Source of the DNA: Chitinophaga caseinilytica | GTDB lineage: Bacteria; Bacteroidota; Bacteroidia; Chitinophagales; Chitinophagaceae | NCBI RefSeq assembly: GCF_038396765.1 | Contig: NZ_CP150096.1 | Span: 4,013,001-4,077,000 of the forward strand | Direction: 5' to 3' | Length of the DNA stretch: 64,000 bases | Shown here: positions 18,196 through 26,773 of the stretch, one piece after another | Position numbering within the stretch: the first letter of the stretch is position 1 | Layout: each line of letters starts with the position of its first letter | Translations under genes and position numbers: made by a program | Notes under the pieces: model-generated | The model's input: the letters and a program-made list of their open reading frames with translations, nothing else | Told to the model about the DNA's origin: nothing | Databases searched by the model: none

Positions 18196-20163
18196 ATGCG
18201 ATACATTTATTGCCTGCTGTTGCTGCTGCCCCTTGCAGGCCGCGCGCAGCGTACCTGGACCATGACCGGCGATGGCGGGATCCACCAGGAAGTGGCGTCC
18301 CGGCCGCCGCATACCGACCATCTCGAAATGAGCGGGAAGCAGCTTTCGGCGATCGTACATTATGGTTTCAACGAAACCGGCAAGCCCGTTTTCAGCCGGA
18401 AACTGGTTTTCCCTATGCTGCGTTCCATCCCCAACAATACCCGCGCCAACCTCATCCGCGAATTCAAAGGCAGTGCGATGGATGCGGTTTTGATAGATGG
18501 TAAGCCGGTCACGGAATCCATCCGGAGTTTTTACATTCATGGCAAACTGGTTTGTGAAAGCCGGATCGGGACGGATGTCGTGCTAACGCGGCGCCTTTTT
18601 CCTTCGACCGGCAAAGCGGCGTTCGTGGAAGCCTATCACCTGGAGAACCGGGGCAAGCAAAACCTCGTGCTCGATATCCCGGAAACGGACAGCAGCATTT
18701 TGACGGACGCGGCCAAAGGCGTCTACGGCGCGTACGTGGTACAGGTGAAGACCTGGAACGGCGGGCGGAAGGCCCTCGCGCCTGGGCGCTTCGTGGATTT
18801 TCATGTCGTGTATTCTGCCCGGAAACAGGCGGATCCCCCGTTTTACATCGATCCCGCTTTTGAGGAAAGCCAGCGGATGGCGCTGGTGAAGGAAGTGGAA
18901 GACAAACTGGTGCTCCACACCCCGAACGATACCATCAACCGGATGTTCGCATTCGCCAAGCTCCGCGCGGCGGAAAGCATTTACGAAACGAAAGCCGGCC
19001 TCATGCACGGCCCCGGCGGCGGGGAATATTACGCGGCCATCTGGGCCAACGACCAGGCGGAATACGTGAACCCGTTTTTCGGGTATCTCGGTTATGACGC
19101 CGGACTGGCTTCGGCGCGCAACAGCTTCCGCATTTTCGCGCAATACATCAACCCGGAATATAAACCCATTCCCAGCTCCATCATCGCGGAGGGCGACAGC
19201 TACTGGAATGGCGCGGGCGACCGGGGAGACCAGGCCATGATCGGCTACGGCGCGGCGAAATATGCGCTCACGGTGTCCAATCCGCAGGATATGACGGCAT
19301 TGTGGCCGCTCGTGAAATGGTGCAACGAATACATGCTGCGCAAAAAATCAGCGGACGGTGTTTATTTTTCGGATTCGGATGAACTGGAAGGGCGCTTCAA
19401 AGCCGGGAAGTACAATCTTTCCACCAACGCGCTGACCTACGCCTCGCTGTTGTATGGCGCGCGGATGGCGGACTGGATGGGAGAGCGGCAGGTTTCGGCG
19501 GAATGGAAGTCGGAAGCGGACAAACTTAAAACGAACATCGAAAAATACTTCGGCGCCAATGTGGAGGGTTTTAATAGCTATCGCTATTTCGACGGGAACG
19601 ATAAGCTCCGCGCCTGGATCTGCCTGCCGCTGGTGATGGGCATAAACGACCGGAAAGATGGGACGCTGGCGGCTTTGCTGTCGCCCAAGCTCTGGAGCCC
19701 CGACGGCCTCCTCACCGAATCCGGCTCTAAAACGTTCTGGGACCGCTCTACGCTGTACGCTTTCCGCGGTATTTTCAAGGCCGGGGCTACGGACACGGCA
19801 TTGAAATACCTGGCGTATTATTCTTCGAAACGGTTGCTGGGCGAGCACGTTCCCTATGCGATAGAAGCCTGGCCCGAAGGTGACCAGCGTCATCTTTCGG
19901 CCGAAAGCGGGCTGTATTGCCGCGCTATCGTGGAAGGGATGTTCGGCTTCGACCCGGTCGGCTATAAAGCCTTTGCGGTATGCCCAAAGCTCCCGTCGAA
20001 ATGGGGGCGGATGTCTTTGCAGAACGTGTACGCTTTCGGTACGGTCATCGATCTGTCCGTGCAACGCAACGGCAGGAATTATAAGATCATTGTGAAGGAA
20101 AAAGGCAAACCGGAGCAATCCCGGGCCTGGGACGGGAAACAGCCCGTTTATTTCAACCTGTAA
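18196..20163 (+). CDS. Secreted six-hairpin glycosidase-like enzyme
   Basis: A 655-residue protein from ATG 18196, with a signal peptide ending LPLAGRAQ. The N-terminal ~200 residues are beta-rich. From ~240 on there is an (alpha/alpha)6-type helical barrel with acidic candidates (WANDQAEYVNPFFGYLG, EGDSYWNGAGDRGDQAMIGYG, YFSDSDELEGRFKAGKYNLSTNAL, FWDRSTLYAFRG, EAWPEGDQRHLSAESGLYCR). The closing part, GLYCRAIVEGMFGFDPVGYKAFAVCPKLP, recalls the C-terminal region of GH65/GH78/GH94-like enzymes, where a small beta-sandwich follows the barrel. The family is not assigned. It lies 3 bases before the symporter gene. Acts in the periplasm. Confidence 0.75.
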   Translation: MRYIYCLLLLLPLAGRAQRTWTMTGDGGIHQEVASRPPHTDHLEMSGKQLSAIVHYGFNETGKPVFSRKLVFPMLRSIPNNTRANLIREFKGSAMDAVLIDGKPVTESIRSFYIHGKLVCESRIGTDVVLTRRLFPSTGKAAFVEAYHLENRGKQNLVLDIPETDSSILTDAAKGVYGAYVVQVKTWNGGRKALAPGRFVDFHVVYSARKQADPPFYIDPAFEESQRMALVKEVEDKLVLHTPNDTINRMFAFAKLRAAESIYETKAGLMHGPGGGEYYAAIWANDQAEYVNPFFGYLGYDAGLASARNSFRIFAQYINPEYKPIPSSIIAEGDSYWNGAGDRGDQAMIGYGAAKYALTVSNPQDMTALWPLVKWCNEYMLRKKSADGVYFSDSDELEGRFKAGKYNLSTNALTYASLLYGARMADWMGERQVSAEWKSEADKLKTNIEKYFGANVEGFNSYRYFDGNDKLRAWICLPLVMGINDRKDGTLAALLSPKLWSPDGLLTESGSKTFWDRSTLYAFRGIFKAGATDTALKYLAYYSSKRLLGEHVPYAIEAWPEGDQRHLSAESGLYCRAIVEGMFGFDPVGYKAFAVCPKLPSKWGRMSLQNVYAFGTVIDLSVQRNGRNYKIIVKEKGKPEQSRAWDGKQPVYFNL

Positions 20164-20166
20164 AAT

Positions 20167-21735
20167 ATGAACGCCGTCACCCTCATCGCATTTTTTATCA
20201 CGGTGGCCACCGCCGCATGGCTGGTGTGGCGAAGTGCGCGGAGGACGAAGCCCGTTACCGCAGCGGGACTGTTTTTCGGCAACAGGGACCTGGGTTTCGT
20301 GGCGGTGGGCTGCGGACTGATATTCGCCAACATCAATACCACCTCGTTCATCGGTGAAAACGAGCTCACGTTCACCAACAACATGAGCGTGATGGCCTGG
20401 GGCGTAACGTCGGTGGTGGTGATGATGGTGGTGGCGGAATTCATCCTGCCCATTTACCTGAAAACCGGCATTTCCACCACGCCGGATTTCCTGGAGATGC
20501 GGTACGACCGGCAAACCAAAACCTTCGTATCGCTCATTTTCCTGCTCAACTATATCGTGAACCTCCTGCCATCCGTGCTGTATGGCGCCGCTGTGGCGCT
20601 GGAAGGGCTTTTTGGCGTGTCCGAACTTACCGGTTTGGGTTACTGGCCAACGATTTGGCTGTTGGTGGCCGTGATGGGCGCGCTTGGCACGCTGTTCTCC
20701 CTCAGGGGCGGGTTAAAAGGCATGACGGTTTCCGGGACGATGCTGGGCCTGGCGATGTTTACCGGTGGATTGCTGTTGCCGTATTTCGCGTTGCGGCATC
20801 TCGGTCTGGGCAACTGGCAAACCGGGCTGGAAACTGTGCTGACAACGGAAACGTATCGCCTGAACGCCATCGGCGGCCCGCACGATGCCATTCCTTTCGG
20901 GACGATTTTTACCGGCATGTTGCTGGTCAATTTATATTACTGGAGCACGGAGCAATACATCGTGCAGCAGGCGCTCGGCTCCCGCGACCTGGCTTCCTGC
21001 CAGAAGGGGATGGCCCTCGCGGGACTGGGGAAACTGGTGTTGCCGCTGCTGCTCAATGTGCCGGGGATCGTGGCGGCGCATATCTATGGAAGCCTGCCGC
21101 ATTCCGCATCTGTGTTTTCGACGCTCATCCGCGACGTGGCGCCGCCCGTGTATACGGGTTTCATGGCCGCGCTGCTGGCAGGTGCATCGCTCACCACGTT
21201 CATCGCCGGTATCAATAGCTCCGCAACGCTATACGTGCTGAACCTCCGCAAAGGCGCGCCCGGCGGGATGCGTACGGCGCGCAGGTTCGAGGTGCTGCTC
21301 TGCGCGAGCGCGGTTTGCATAGCACCGTTCATTCATTTCACGCAGGGTGGTTTATATACCTGGTTGCAGAAAGTAGGCGCCTTGTTTAGTGTTCCCATCT
21401 TCACGATCATGGTCGTGGGTTTTTTGACGCGCCGCGTTCCCGCGCTGGCGGCCAAAGTCGGGCTGGCGTTCTTTATTGCGTGCTACGCGATGTCGCAGTT
21501 CGTGGTGGACGTCGGGATGCATTTCCTGCACGTGTTGGCTATTCTTTTCGTGGTGACGGTGTTACTCATGCTGGCTATCGGGAAATGGCGGCCGCGCGAG
21601 GCGGCGTTTGTCTTGCAATGGAACAATCTGGTGGAAGTGACGCCGTGGAAGTGGCGGTACCTGGCCATGGGGTTGCTGATTGCATTGGTGATCGGGCTGT
21701 ATGTTGTTTTTTCGCCGTTGGGTTTGGCGCGGTGA
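20167..21735 (+). CDS. Sodium:solute symporter (SSS family)
   Basis: A 522-residue inner-membrane protein with about 13-14 hydrophobic segments. The SSS pattern is visible: an N-terminal transmembrane helix, then FFGNRDLGFVAVGCGLIFANINTTSFIGE, and the YYWSTEQYIVQQALGSRDL block typical of SGLT-like sugar symporters (W-x-x-D/E-Q-x-x-V-Q-R/Q). It takes up its solute with Na+. Its position at the end of the PUL indicates uptake of the mono- or disaccharide released by the two six-hairpin enzymes. It overlaps nothing and is likely the last gene of the transcript. Confidence 0.88.
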   Translation: MNAVTLIAFFITVATAAWLVWRSARRTKPVTAAGLFFGNRDLGFVAVGCGLIFANINTTSFIGENELTFTNNMSVMAWGVTSVVVMMVVAEFILPIYLKTGISTTPDFLEMRYDRQTKTFVSLIFLLNYIVNLLPSVLYGAAVALEGLFGVSELTGLGYWPTIWLLVAVMGALGTLFSLRGGLKGMTVSGTMLGLAMFTGGLLLPYFALRHLGLGNWQTGLETVLTTETYRLNAIGGPHDAIPFGTIFTGMLLVNLYYWSTEQYIVQQALGSRDLASCQKGMALAGLGKLVLPLLLNVPGIVAAHIYGSLPHSASVFSTLIRDVAPPVYTGFMAALLAGASLTTFIAGINSSATLYVLNLRKGAPGGMRTARRFEVLLCASAVCIAPFIHFTQGGLYTWLQKVGALFSVPIFTIMVVGFLTRRVPALAAKVGLAFFIACYAMSQFVVDVGMHFLHVLAILFVVTVLLMLAIGKWRPREAAFVLQWNNLVEVTPWKWRYLAMGLLIALVIGLYVVFSPLGLAR

Positions 21736-21842
21736 GGAATCGAATAGTGGTGTGATCCAATAGGGAATGAATAAATGTTGACAAAAAATAATATATTGTC
21801 ATTCGGAATGCTGTATTCCTTAACTTTTAGAGCAAAGACCTA

Positions 21843-22292
21843 ATGTCCCGACTTGTTTCCAAATTCTGCGTATCTGTAATGCTTCCATCTCGAAAAAAAG
21901 GACATGTATATTCACAGAAGAAACTTTCGATTCTAAGAATAGTAATGATGTTGATTGTCGGTCTCGTTTGTTCATCAGCCAAATATCAATCTATTGAGGG
22001 CATCAATGATACGACCGCCAAATCTGAACTTCAAATGAGTAGGCAGGCCGTCTTAACAGTAAACTTAAAACACTTTGCAGATATGATCTGGGGAACGCTG
22101 AACTTTGATAGTAGTGTCATGGAAAAACGTATACCTGGATCTAATCGCAATGGTTTTATCCAAGCTGGCAAGCAAGACTATGCCTTTGAAGTGGAACCCT
22201 CGACTGACCGGGTTTTTGTAACATTTACGAACGAAGCTCACCCTTTGGTAATATTGATTTTTGCTGCTACGCTACTTGCTTTATTACCTTAG
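21843..22292 (+). CDS. Unknown protein in an AT-rich islet
   Basis: A 149-residue frame. After a basic head (SRKKGHVYSQKK) there is a hydrophobic segment (ILRIVMMLIVGLVCSSA), a polar middle, and a second hydrophobic segment at the very end (PLVILIFAATLLALLP). ATGs inside could also be starts, for example just before the first hydrophobic segment. No family is recognised. Base composition is visibly more AT-rich than all neighbours, as is that of the next gene, suggesting shared recent acquisition. The next frame starts 31 bases after its stop. Confidence 0.5.
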   Translation: MSRLVSKFCVSVMLPSRKKGHVYSQKKLSILRIVMMLIVGLVCSSAKYQSIEGINDTTAKSELQMSRQAVLTVNLKHFADMIWGTLNFDSSVMEKRIPGSNRNGFIQAGKQDYAFEVEPSTDRVFVTFTNEAHPLVILIFAATLLALLP

Positions 22293-22323
22293 CAACAAGA
22301 TACAAATAGTCAAACCCGGAAAT

Positions 22324-22626
22324 ATGAAAATTGATATAAGTAAGGAAGAAATAAACGCTCTCTATGCCAGGGCAAAAGTACTTTATCATAGATGTATCAA
22401 TGGAAATGACAATGAATCTTTACAGGTCGAAATAGGTATTCCCCTAAACTCAATCAGAGTCGTTGGAACCGAAGCGAAGATCGCTTTTGCGTTTGATGAT
22501 CCGGATCGGTATACCTTGGAAGCATGTTTGTACCTTTTCAATAGCGAGTCTGACCTACTTGGTAAATATATGTATGTCGAAGATGATAAAGGAAATGCGG
22601 TGTCAGACGACCTGATATTTTACTAA
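22324..22626 (+). CDS. Unknown 100-residue cytoplasmic protein in an AT-rich islet
   Basis: From ATG 22324: an acidic small protein with no export or membrane signal. An N-terminal helix (SKEEINALYARAKVLYHRC) is followed by alternating beta-like stretches (IRVVGTEAKIAFAF, YTLEACLYLFNSESDLLGKYMYVEDD). It has the size and acidity of immunity-type or accessory proteins but no recognised family. AT-rich like its upstream neighbour, and closed by a terminator. Confidence 0.5.
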   Translation: MKIDISKEEINALYARAKVLYHRCINGNDNESLQVEIGIPLNSIRVVGTEAKIAFAFDDPDRYTLEACLYLFNSESDLLGKYMYVEDDKGNAVSDDLIFY

Positions 22627-22638
22627 CATTCAATAAAA

Positions 22639-22668
22639 ACGGCCAGCACCTGAGTGCCGGCCGTGTTT
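22639..22668. terminator. Bidirectional intrinsic terminator
   Basis: ACGGCCaGCAC and GTGCcGGCCGT pair (one A/C mismatch) around CTGA, followed by G and TTTT; AAAA precedes it. It separates the AT-rich islet from the convergent phytase gene. Confidence 0.75.
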
Positions 22669-22675
22669 TGGAAAA

Positions 22676-23704
22676 CTATTTCAACCTTTTCTTCAAATCA
22701 TCCCAGGCGTAGTAGTGGAACACGCGCCCGTTGCTCATGGCAACGAACAGCCCCCCCGGGAATTTACCCCCGAACGTCACCGGCGTGATCTCCGACCCAT
22801 CGCTTTCGATCGTGGAAACAGGCACTTCGCCCACAAAATCGTTCTTCCCTTCCCGGCGGAAAATCATGAATGAATTCGCCTGTTGGTTGGAAACGAGGAG
22901 GTACCCCGTGCTGTCGCGCTCCGGATACAGGGAAATGCCCTCGTGATCAGACGCAAAGCCCTGCTGCCCGAAGAAGCCCAGCTCCCGGTCGTCTTTCCGG
23001 TCGGGATCGGCGAAATATTTGCGTACGCCCACCGTTTCGTCGGAATAATAAACATGCCCGAGCGTATTGTCGACGGCGATCGCCTCTATTTCCTTCTTCC
23101 CGCTGTATTTCCCGAATTTCCGCACCAGGTTTGCTTTTACCTGGCCCTTACCATCGTCTTGCAGGCGGTATTGCCATAAGTACCCTTCCGCAGGCCCTTC
23201 CTTTCTCCCCACGATCACAAAAATGGCGGAATCCGCCGGACGGGTATAGATCGCCACGCCCATGGGGTCTGCCTGCGCTTCTCCGGCGAACACGGGAATG
23301 CCGCCGTTGTCGATGGGCTGCAGGCCGGGAAGGCGGAAGATGCGGACTTTACGGGTTTCGCGCTCCGTCACCACGGCAATGTCTATCGGGGTGCCGGCCA
23401 ACAGCAGGTCATACGCGATATCTACGTTATTGGGGCGTTTCAGCGGCTCCGATTTACGGACGATCTTCCCGTCGAGATCGAAGGCATACAGCGCACCGTC
23501 GGAATCTTTATCGGTACCGAAAACGAGGCTTTGCATCGTGTCTGCCCGGTTGATCCAGATCGCAGGATCGTCGGTATCATGCGCCACGGGATCCGTTACG
23601 ACGATGGGTTTTACGGCATTTTCCGCCACGGGCGCCAGGTGGCTGCACGCGGTGAGGCCCAATGCCAGGGCTATGCCGGATAATTTGAGTGTTGTCATGT
23701 GCAC
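22676..23704 (-). CDS. Beta-propeller phytase, lipoprotein
   Basis: A 342-residue protein with a lipoprotein signal (LTAC, Cys20) and the beta-propeller phytase sequence pattern: DPVAHDTDDPAIWINR (calcium-binding, conserved start of the family), VFGTDKDSDGALYAFDLDGK, RPNNVDIAYDL, DPMGVAIYT, EIEAIAVDNTLGHVYYSDETVGV, and FASDHEGISLYP with the conserved DxEG. The enzyme removes phosphate from calcium phytate at the cell surface or in the periplasm. Its start is 6 bases after the TonB receptor stop, so they form an operon. ATG at 23704 or 23698. Length is normal for the family. Confidence 0.92.
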   Translation of the reverse strand: MHMTTLKLSGIALALGLTACSHLAPVAENAVKPIVVTDPVAHDTDDPAIWINRADTMQSLVFGTDKDSDGALYAFDLDGKIVRKSEPLKRPNNVDIAYDLLLAGTPIDIAVVTERETRKVRIFRLPGLQPIDNGGIPVFAGEAQADPMGVAIYTRPADSAIFVIVGRKEGPAEGYLWQYRLQDDGKGQVKANLVRKFGKYSGKKEIEAIAVDNTLGHVYYSDETVGVRKYFADPDRKDDRELGFFGQQGFASDHEGISLYPERDSTGYLLVSNQQANSFMIFRREGKNDFVGEVPVSTIESDGSEITPVTFGGKFPGGLFVAMSNGRVFHYYAWDDLKKRLK

Positions 23705-23710
23705 GGTGGT

Positions 23711-26524
23711 TTACAGGTCGAATTTGAAGCCGAAGTTGTACCGCGGCCGGTAGAATTCGGCCTGCATCGTTCTTTCACGGATGCCCTGGTAATAGCGTAA
23801 CGGCTGGTTGGTAAGATTGTTCGCTTCGCCGAACATGCGGAGCTGGCGCGTCAGTTTCACGGAGGCGTTCACATCCAGGAAAAACTGACGGTCGTAAAAA
23901 CGGTCTTCGAAATCGTCGCCGCCCAGCTCGTCGAGGTAAGAAGCCGCGTAATTGCCGGAAACGCGGGCGGTGAAGAATTTGTTTTCGAACGACAGGGAAG
24001 CGTTGAACATATGGGGCGCCGTGCCAGGCAAAGTTACGCCCGAGCGTTTCTCGCCATCGCCGTTATACACGCCGTCGGCTTTGGACTTGGTAAACGTGTA
24101 ATTCAAATACACGCCGAACCCTTTGGCGAAACCGGGCAGGAAGTCGAGCTGGCGCTGCAGGGCCACTTCAAATCCGTACACCTTCACTTTATTGCCGTTG
24201 CGCGCCTGGGTGTACGACCAGTTTTCGCCTGCGGGAACGGGGTTCGACTGCCCCGGGAAATCGGCCGCGAACTGCGCCGTGTTGTATTGTTCGTTGCGGT
24301 ACGTGTAGATGAAGTCCTTGATATGCTTGTAGAACACGCCGCCAGACAGGATTCCCACCGATTTGAAATACTGTTCCGCCATAAAATCGAAGTTGGTGGC
24401 GTAAGCGGCTTTCAGTTCGGGATTGCCCGCGCTGATCTCTTCATCTTCCTGCACGATATTCAGGTACGGCGCTATGTCGTAATAATTCGGCCGGGCGATG
24501 GAAGTCGTAGCCGCGAGGCGCAGCACGAGGTTGTCGGTAGCGTTGTATTTGAACGTAAGGCCCGGCAGCACGTTGAGGTAGCTGTTTTTGACGCTGCGCG
24601 TGCCTTTGAGGGTTTCCTCTTCTTCTACCACATTCCCGTCGTACGTGGTGCTGGTATTTTCGAACCGTACTCCGGCAATGAAAGACAGGCGGGAAGTGAT
24701 ATCCTGGTCCCAGCGCACATATCCCGCCGCGATGGATTCCTTCGCCTTGTAGTTAACGGCCAGGAACTCCGACGGATCGGCTTCTTTCTCAAATTTCGAA
24801 GCATCCGCGAGGTTCAGCCCGCCGAGGAATTCCGGGGCGATGAACCGTCCCGGAACGTATTGGTTTCCGGGTTGGAAGGTTTTTTTGTTCCACTGGAACA
24901 GTGGCATTTTATCGAGCGTGCCGAATTCATCGAGGGGCTCGTATTCGAAGAAGTCGTTGTTCCGCTCTTTGTCTTTCAGCCTTAGCCGCCCGCCTACGCG
25001 CATGCGCCCTTTCTGGCCGGGGATTACGCTGAGCGGGAAGCGGAGATTCAGTTTCAGGCCGAGCTCACTTTCATTCGTGTAATCATTGTTTTCCGTGAGC
25101 GAAGCGAAGCTGAAATCGCCGTCGCTCACATTGCCCGGCGTCACGGTCGGGCGCCGCGGGTTGCGGATGTCCATGGTGAGGGGAACGTCTTCGAATTCAT
25201 ATTCGATATATCTTTCGCCGTCTTTCTTTTCGCTGGCCGACGACCAGGAGGCGCTCCAGTTCAGGTCCACTTTCGGGCTGAGGAGGTGATCGCCGCGGAG
25301 GGAATAGTTCTGGACGCGCTGGGTTTCGAGGCGGCGGTTTTTACCGCGGTTGCCGCCTACGCCGCCTTTGTTTTCGCGGGTGAGGGAGCCGGTATAGCCA
25401 GTGATTTTGTCATCGGCATCGTATTCCGGTTCGATGTCTTTCACGTTATAGGCGAAGCGGTTCTCGCGATCGTCGCGCCAGGTGTACATGGCGTTGAAAT
25501 ACAGCGTATGTGCGGGATTGATCTTGTAATCCAGCGCGGCGGACGCGTTTCTGCGGATGCGCTGCACGAAATACTGGCGGATGCCCAGTTCTTCGAGGTA
25601 TACATTCCCGAAGTCGTCCTTTTTCCAGGTGGGCTCGATGTTGTCTGACCCGTAATCGTTGTTGTTGTAGGATGCGCTCAGGATGGCGCCGAGTTTGTTT
25701 TGGAAGAAGCGGTTCCCCAGCACGAGGGCGCCGTTGTAAATAGGTTTCTCGCGGATGGGGTTGTAGCCCGAAGATAATGTGGCGGAAACGCGGGGGCCGT
25801 TCGGCGCGGCGCGGGTCACCAGGTTCACGGAGCCGCCGATGGCGTCTGCGTCCATGTCGGGCGTGAGGGTTTTGTTCAGTTCGATGGTCTGCACCATATC
25901 GCTGGGGATGAGGTCCATCTGTACATTCCGGTTGTCGCCTTCGGCGGAGGGGATACGGTCGCCATTGAGCGTTACGGAATTGAGCTGGGGCGCCAGGCCG
26001 CGGATGATGATGTTGCGCGCTTCGCCCTGGTCGTTTTGCATGGTGACACCGGGAATCCGCTTGATGGCGTCGCCGATATTGCCATCGGGGAAACGGCCGA
26101 TCTGGTCAGCGCTCACCACATTGGTCACGTTGGGATTGTTCTTTTGCTGGTTGAGCGCCTTGGCCTGTCCGCGGAGCCGGTCACCCACCACGAGCACTTC
26201 CTTCCCGGCGATGCCGCCGGCTTCCAGCGCAAGCTGCTGCTCCGCGTTCCGCCCTGCGGAAACGGTCACGGATTTCGACAGTTTCCCGTAGCCGATGTAA
26301 GTCACTTCCAGCTGGTAATTGCCGGCGGGCACGTCCAGGAACTCGAACCGGCCCTGCTGGTCGCTAACGGTATAATGATTCCCGGGGCTCAGGCGAAGGG
26401 TGGCTCCCGGCAGGGAAAGCCGCTGGTTTTTATCTATAATATGGCCGGTCAGCAAACCTGTCCCCTGGGCAAAGGCCCAAATGCTGCAACAGCAAAGGAT
26501 CATTACAGACAACAATTTTTTCAT
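23711..26524 (-). CDS. TonB-dependent receptor paired with phytase
   Basis: A 937-residue outer-membrane receptor, start taken at ATG 26524 because it opens a clean signal peptide (KKLLSVMILCCCSIWAFAQ); the frame runs 30 codons further up without an export signal. Domains: CarboxypepD_reg-like (LTGHIIDKNQRLSLPGATL), plug (NVVSADQIGRFPDGNIGDAIKRIPGV, GLAPQLNSVTLNGDRIP, DADAIGGSVNLVTR) and barrel ending in FGFKFDL. The plug pattern belongs to the CirA/IroN/catecholate-like TonB receptors rather than SusC, and no SusD is present. Coupling to phytase suggests uptake of inositol phosphates or of a phosphate-rich ligand, by inference. Confidence 0.92.
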   Translation of the reverse strand: MKKLLSVMILCCCSIWAFAQGTGLLTGHIIDKNQRLSLPGATLRLSPGNHYTVSDQQGRFEFLDVPAGNYQLEVTYIGYGKLSKSVTVSAGRNAEQQLALEAGGIAGKEVLVVGDRLRGQAKALNQQKNNPNVTNVVSADQIGRFPDGNIGDAIKRIPGVTMQNDQGEARNIIIRGLAPQLNSVTLNGDRIPSAEGDNRNVQMDLIPSDMVQTIELNKTLTPDMDADAIGGSVNLVTRAAPNGPRVSATLSSGYNPIREKPIYNGALVLGNRFFQNKLGAILSASYNNNDYGSDNIEPTWKKDDFGNVYLEELGIRQYFVQRIRRNASAALDYKINPAHTLYFNAMYTWRDDRENRFAYNVKDIEPEYDADDKITGYTGSLTRENKGGVGGNRGKNRRLETQRVQNYSLRGDHLLSPKVDLNWSASWSSASEKKDGERYIEYEFEDVPLTMDIRNPRRPTVTPGNVSDGDFSFASLTENNDYTNESELGLKLNLRFPLSVIPGQKGRMRVGGRLRLKDKERNNDFFEYEPLDEFGTLDKMPLFQWNKKTFQPGNQYVPGRFIAPEFLGGLNLADASKFEKEADPSEFLAVNYKAKESIAAGYVRWDQDITSRLSFIAGVRFENTSTTYDGNVVEEEETLKGTRSVKNSYLNVLPGLTFKYNATDNLVLRLAATTSIARPNYYDIAPYLNIVQEDEEISAGNPELKAAYATNFDFMAEQYFKSVGILSGGVFYKHIKDFIYTYRNEQYNTAQFAADFPGQSNPVPAGENWSYTQARNGNKVKVYGFEVALQRQLDFLPGFAKGFGVYLNYTFTKSKADGVYNGDGEKRSGVTLPGTAPHMFNASLSFENKFFTARVSGNYAASYLDELGGDDFEDRFYDRQFFLDVNASVKLTRQLRMFGEANNLTNQPLRYYQGIRERTMQAEFYRPRYNFGFKFDL

Positions 26525-26582
26525 GGTATCTTTTTTATTTTGGTTTTCTCCCGGCAAAAGCGGCCGCCTTTTTCCAGGTCCC

Positions 26583-26614
26583 CAAAGATGCGGTCGAACC
26601 TCCCCCGAAGTCAA
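26583..26614 (-). promoter_or_regulatory. Promoter of the TonB receptor-phytase operon
   Basis: On the minus strand TTG (26614-26612), 21 bases, then CATCTTTG (26590-26583), 7 of 8 to TAnnTTTG. The start codon is about 58 bases downstream. The repeat block at 26622-26685 begins 8 bases upstream of the -33 element, the usual place for an activator. Confidence 0.6.
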
Positions 26615-26621
26615 ATTTCCC

Positions 26622-26685
26622 GCGTGAACAAAAAGGAAACAGCGTTAACAGCCGCGTGAACAATCCGGCAACAGCGTGAACAATA
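26622..26685. repeat. Two 32-bp direct repeats made of phased (G)xxAACA boxes
   Basis: The 32-bp unit 26622-26653 recurs at 26654-26685. Each contains three boxes: GTGAACA, GGAAACA, GTTAACA in the first; GTGAACA, GGCAACA, GTGAACA in the second. Box ends lie at 26630, 26641, 26650, 26662, 26673 and 26682, that is 9-12 bases apart, about one helical turn. Further GTAACA copies end at 26696, 26726 and 26757. The block sits directly upstream of the phytase operon's -33 element and looks like an activator-binding array. Confidence 0.7.
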
Positions 26686-26773
26686 ATGCTGTAACATCAT
26701 GATAATCAATGTGAATGACCGTAACAAAATGGCTGTTAAGGAATTATTACCGTAACATGAAGGGGATGTTATT

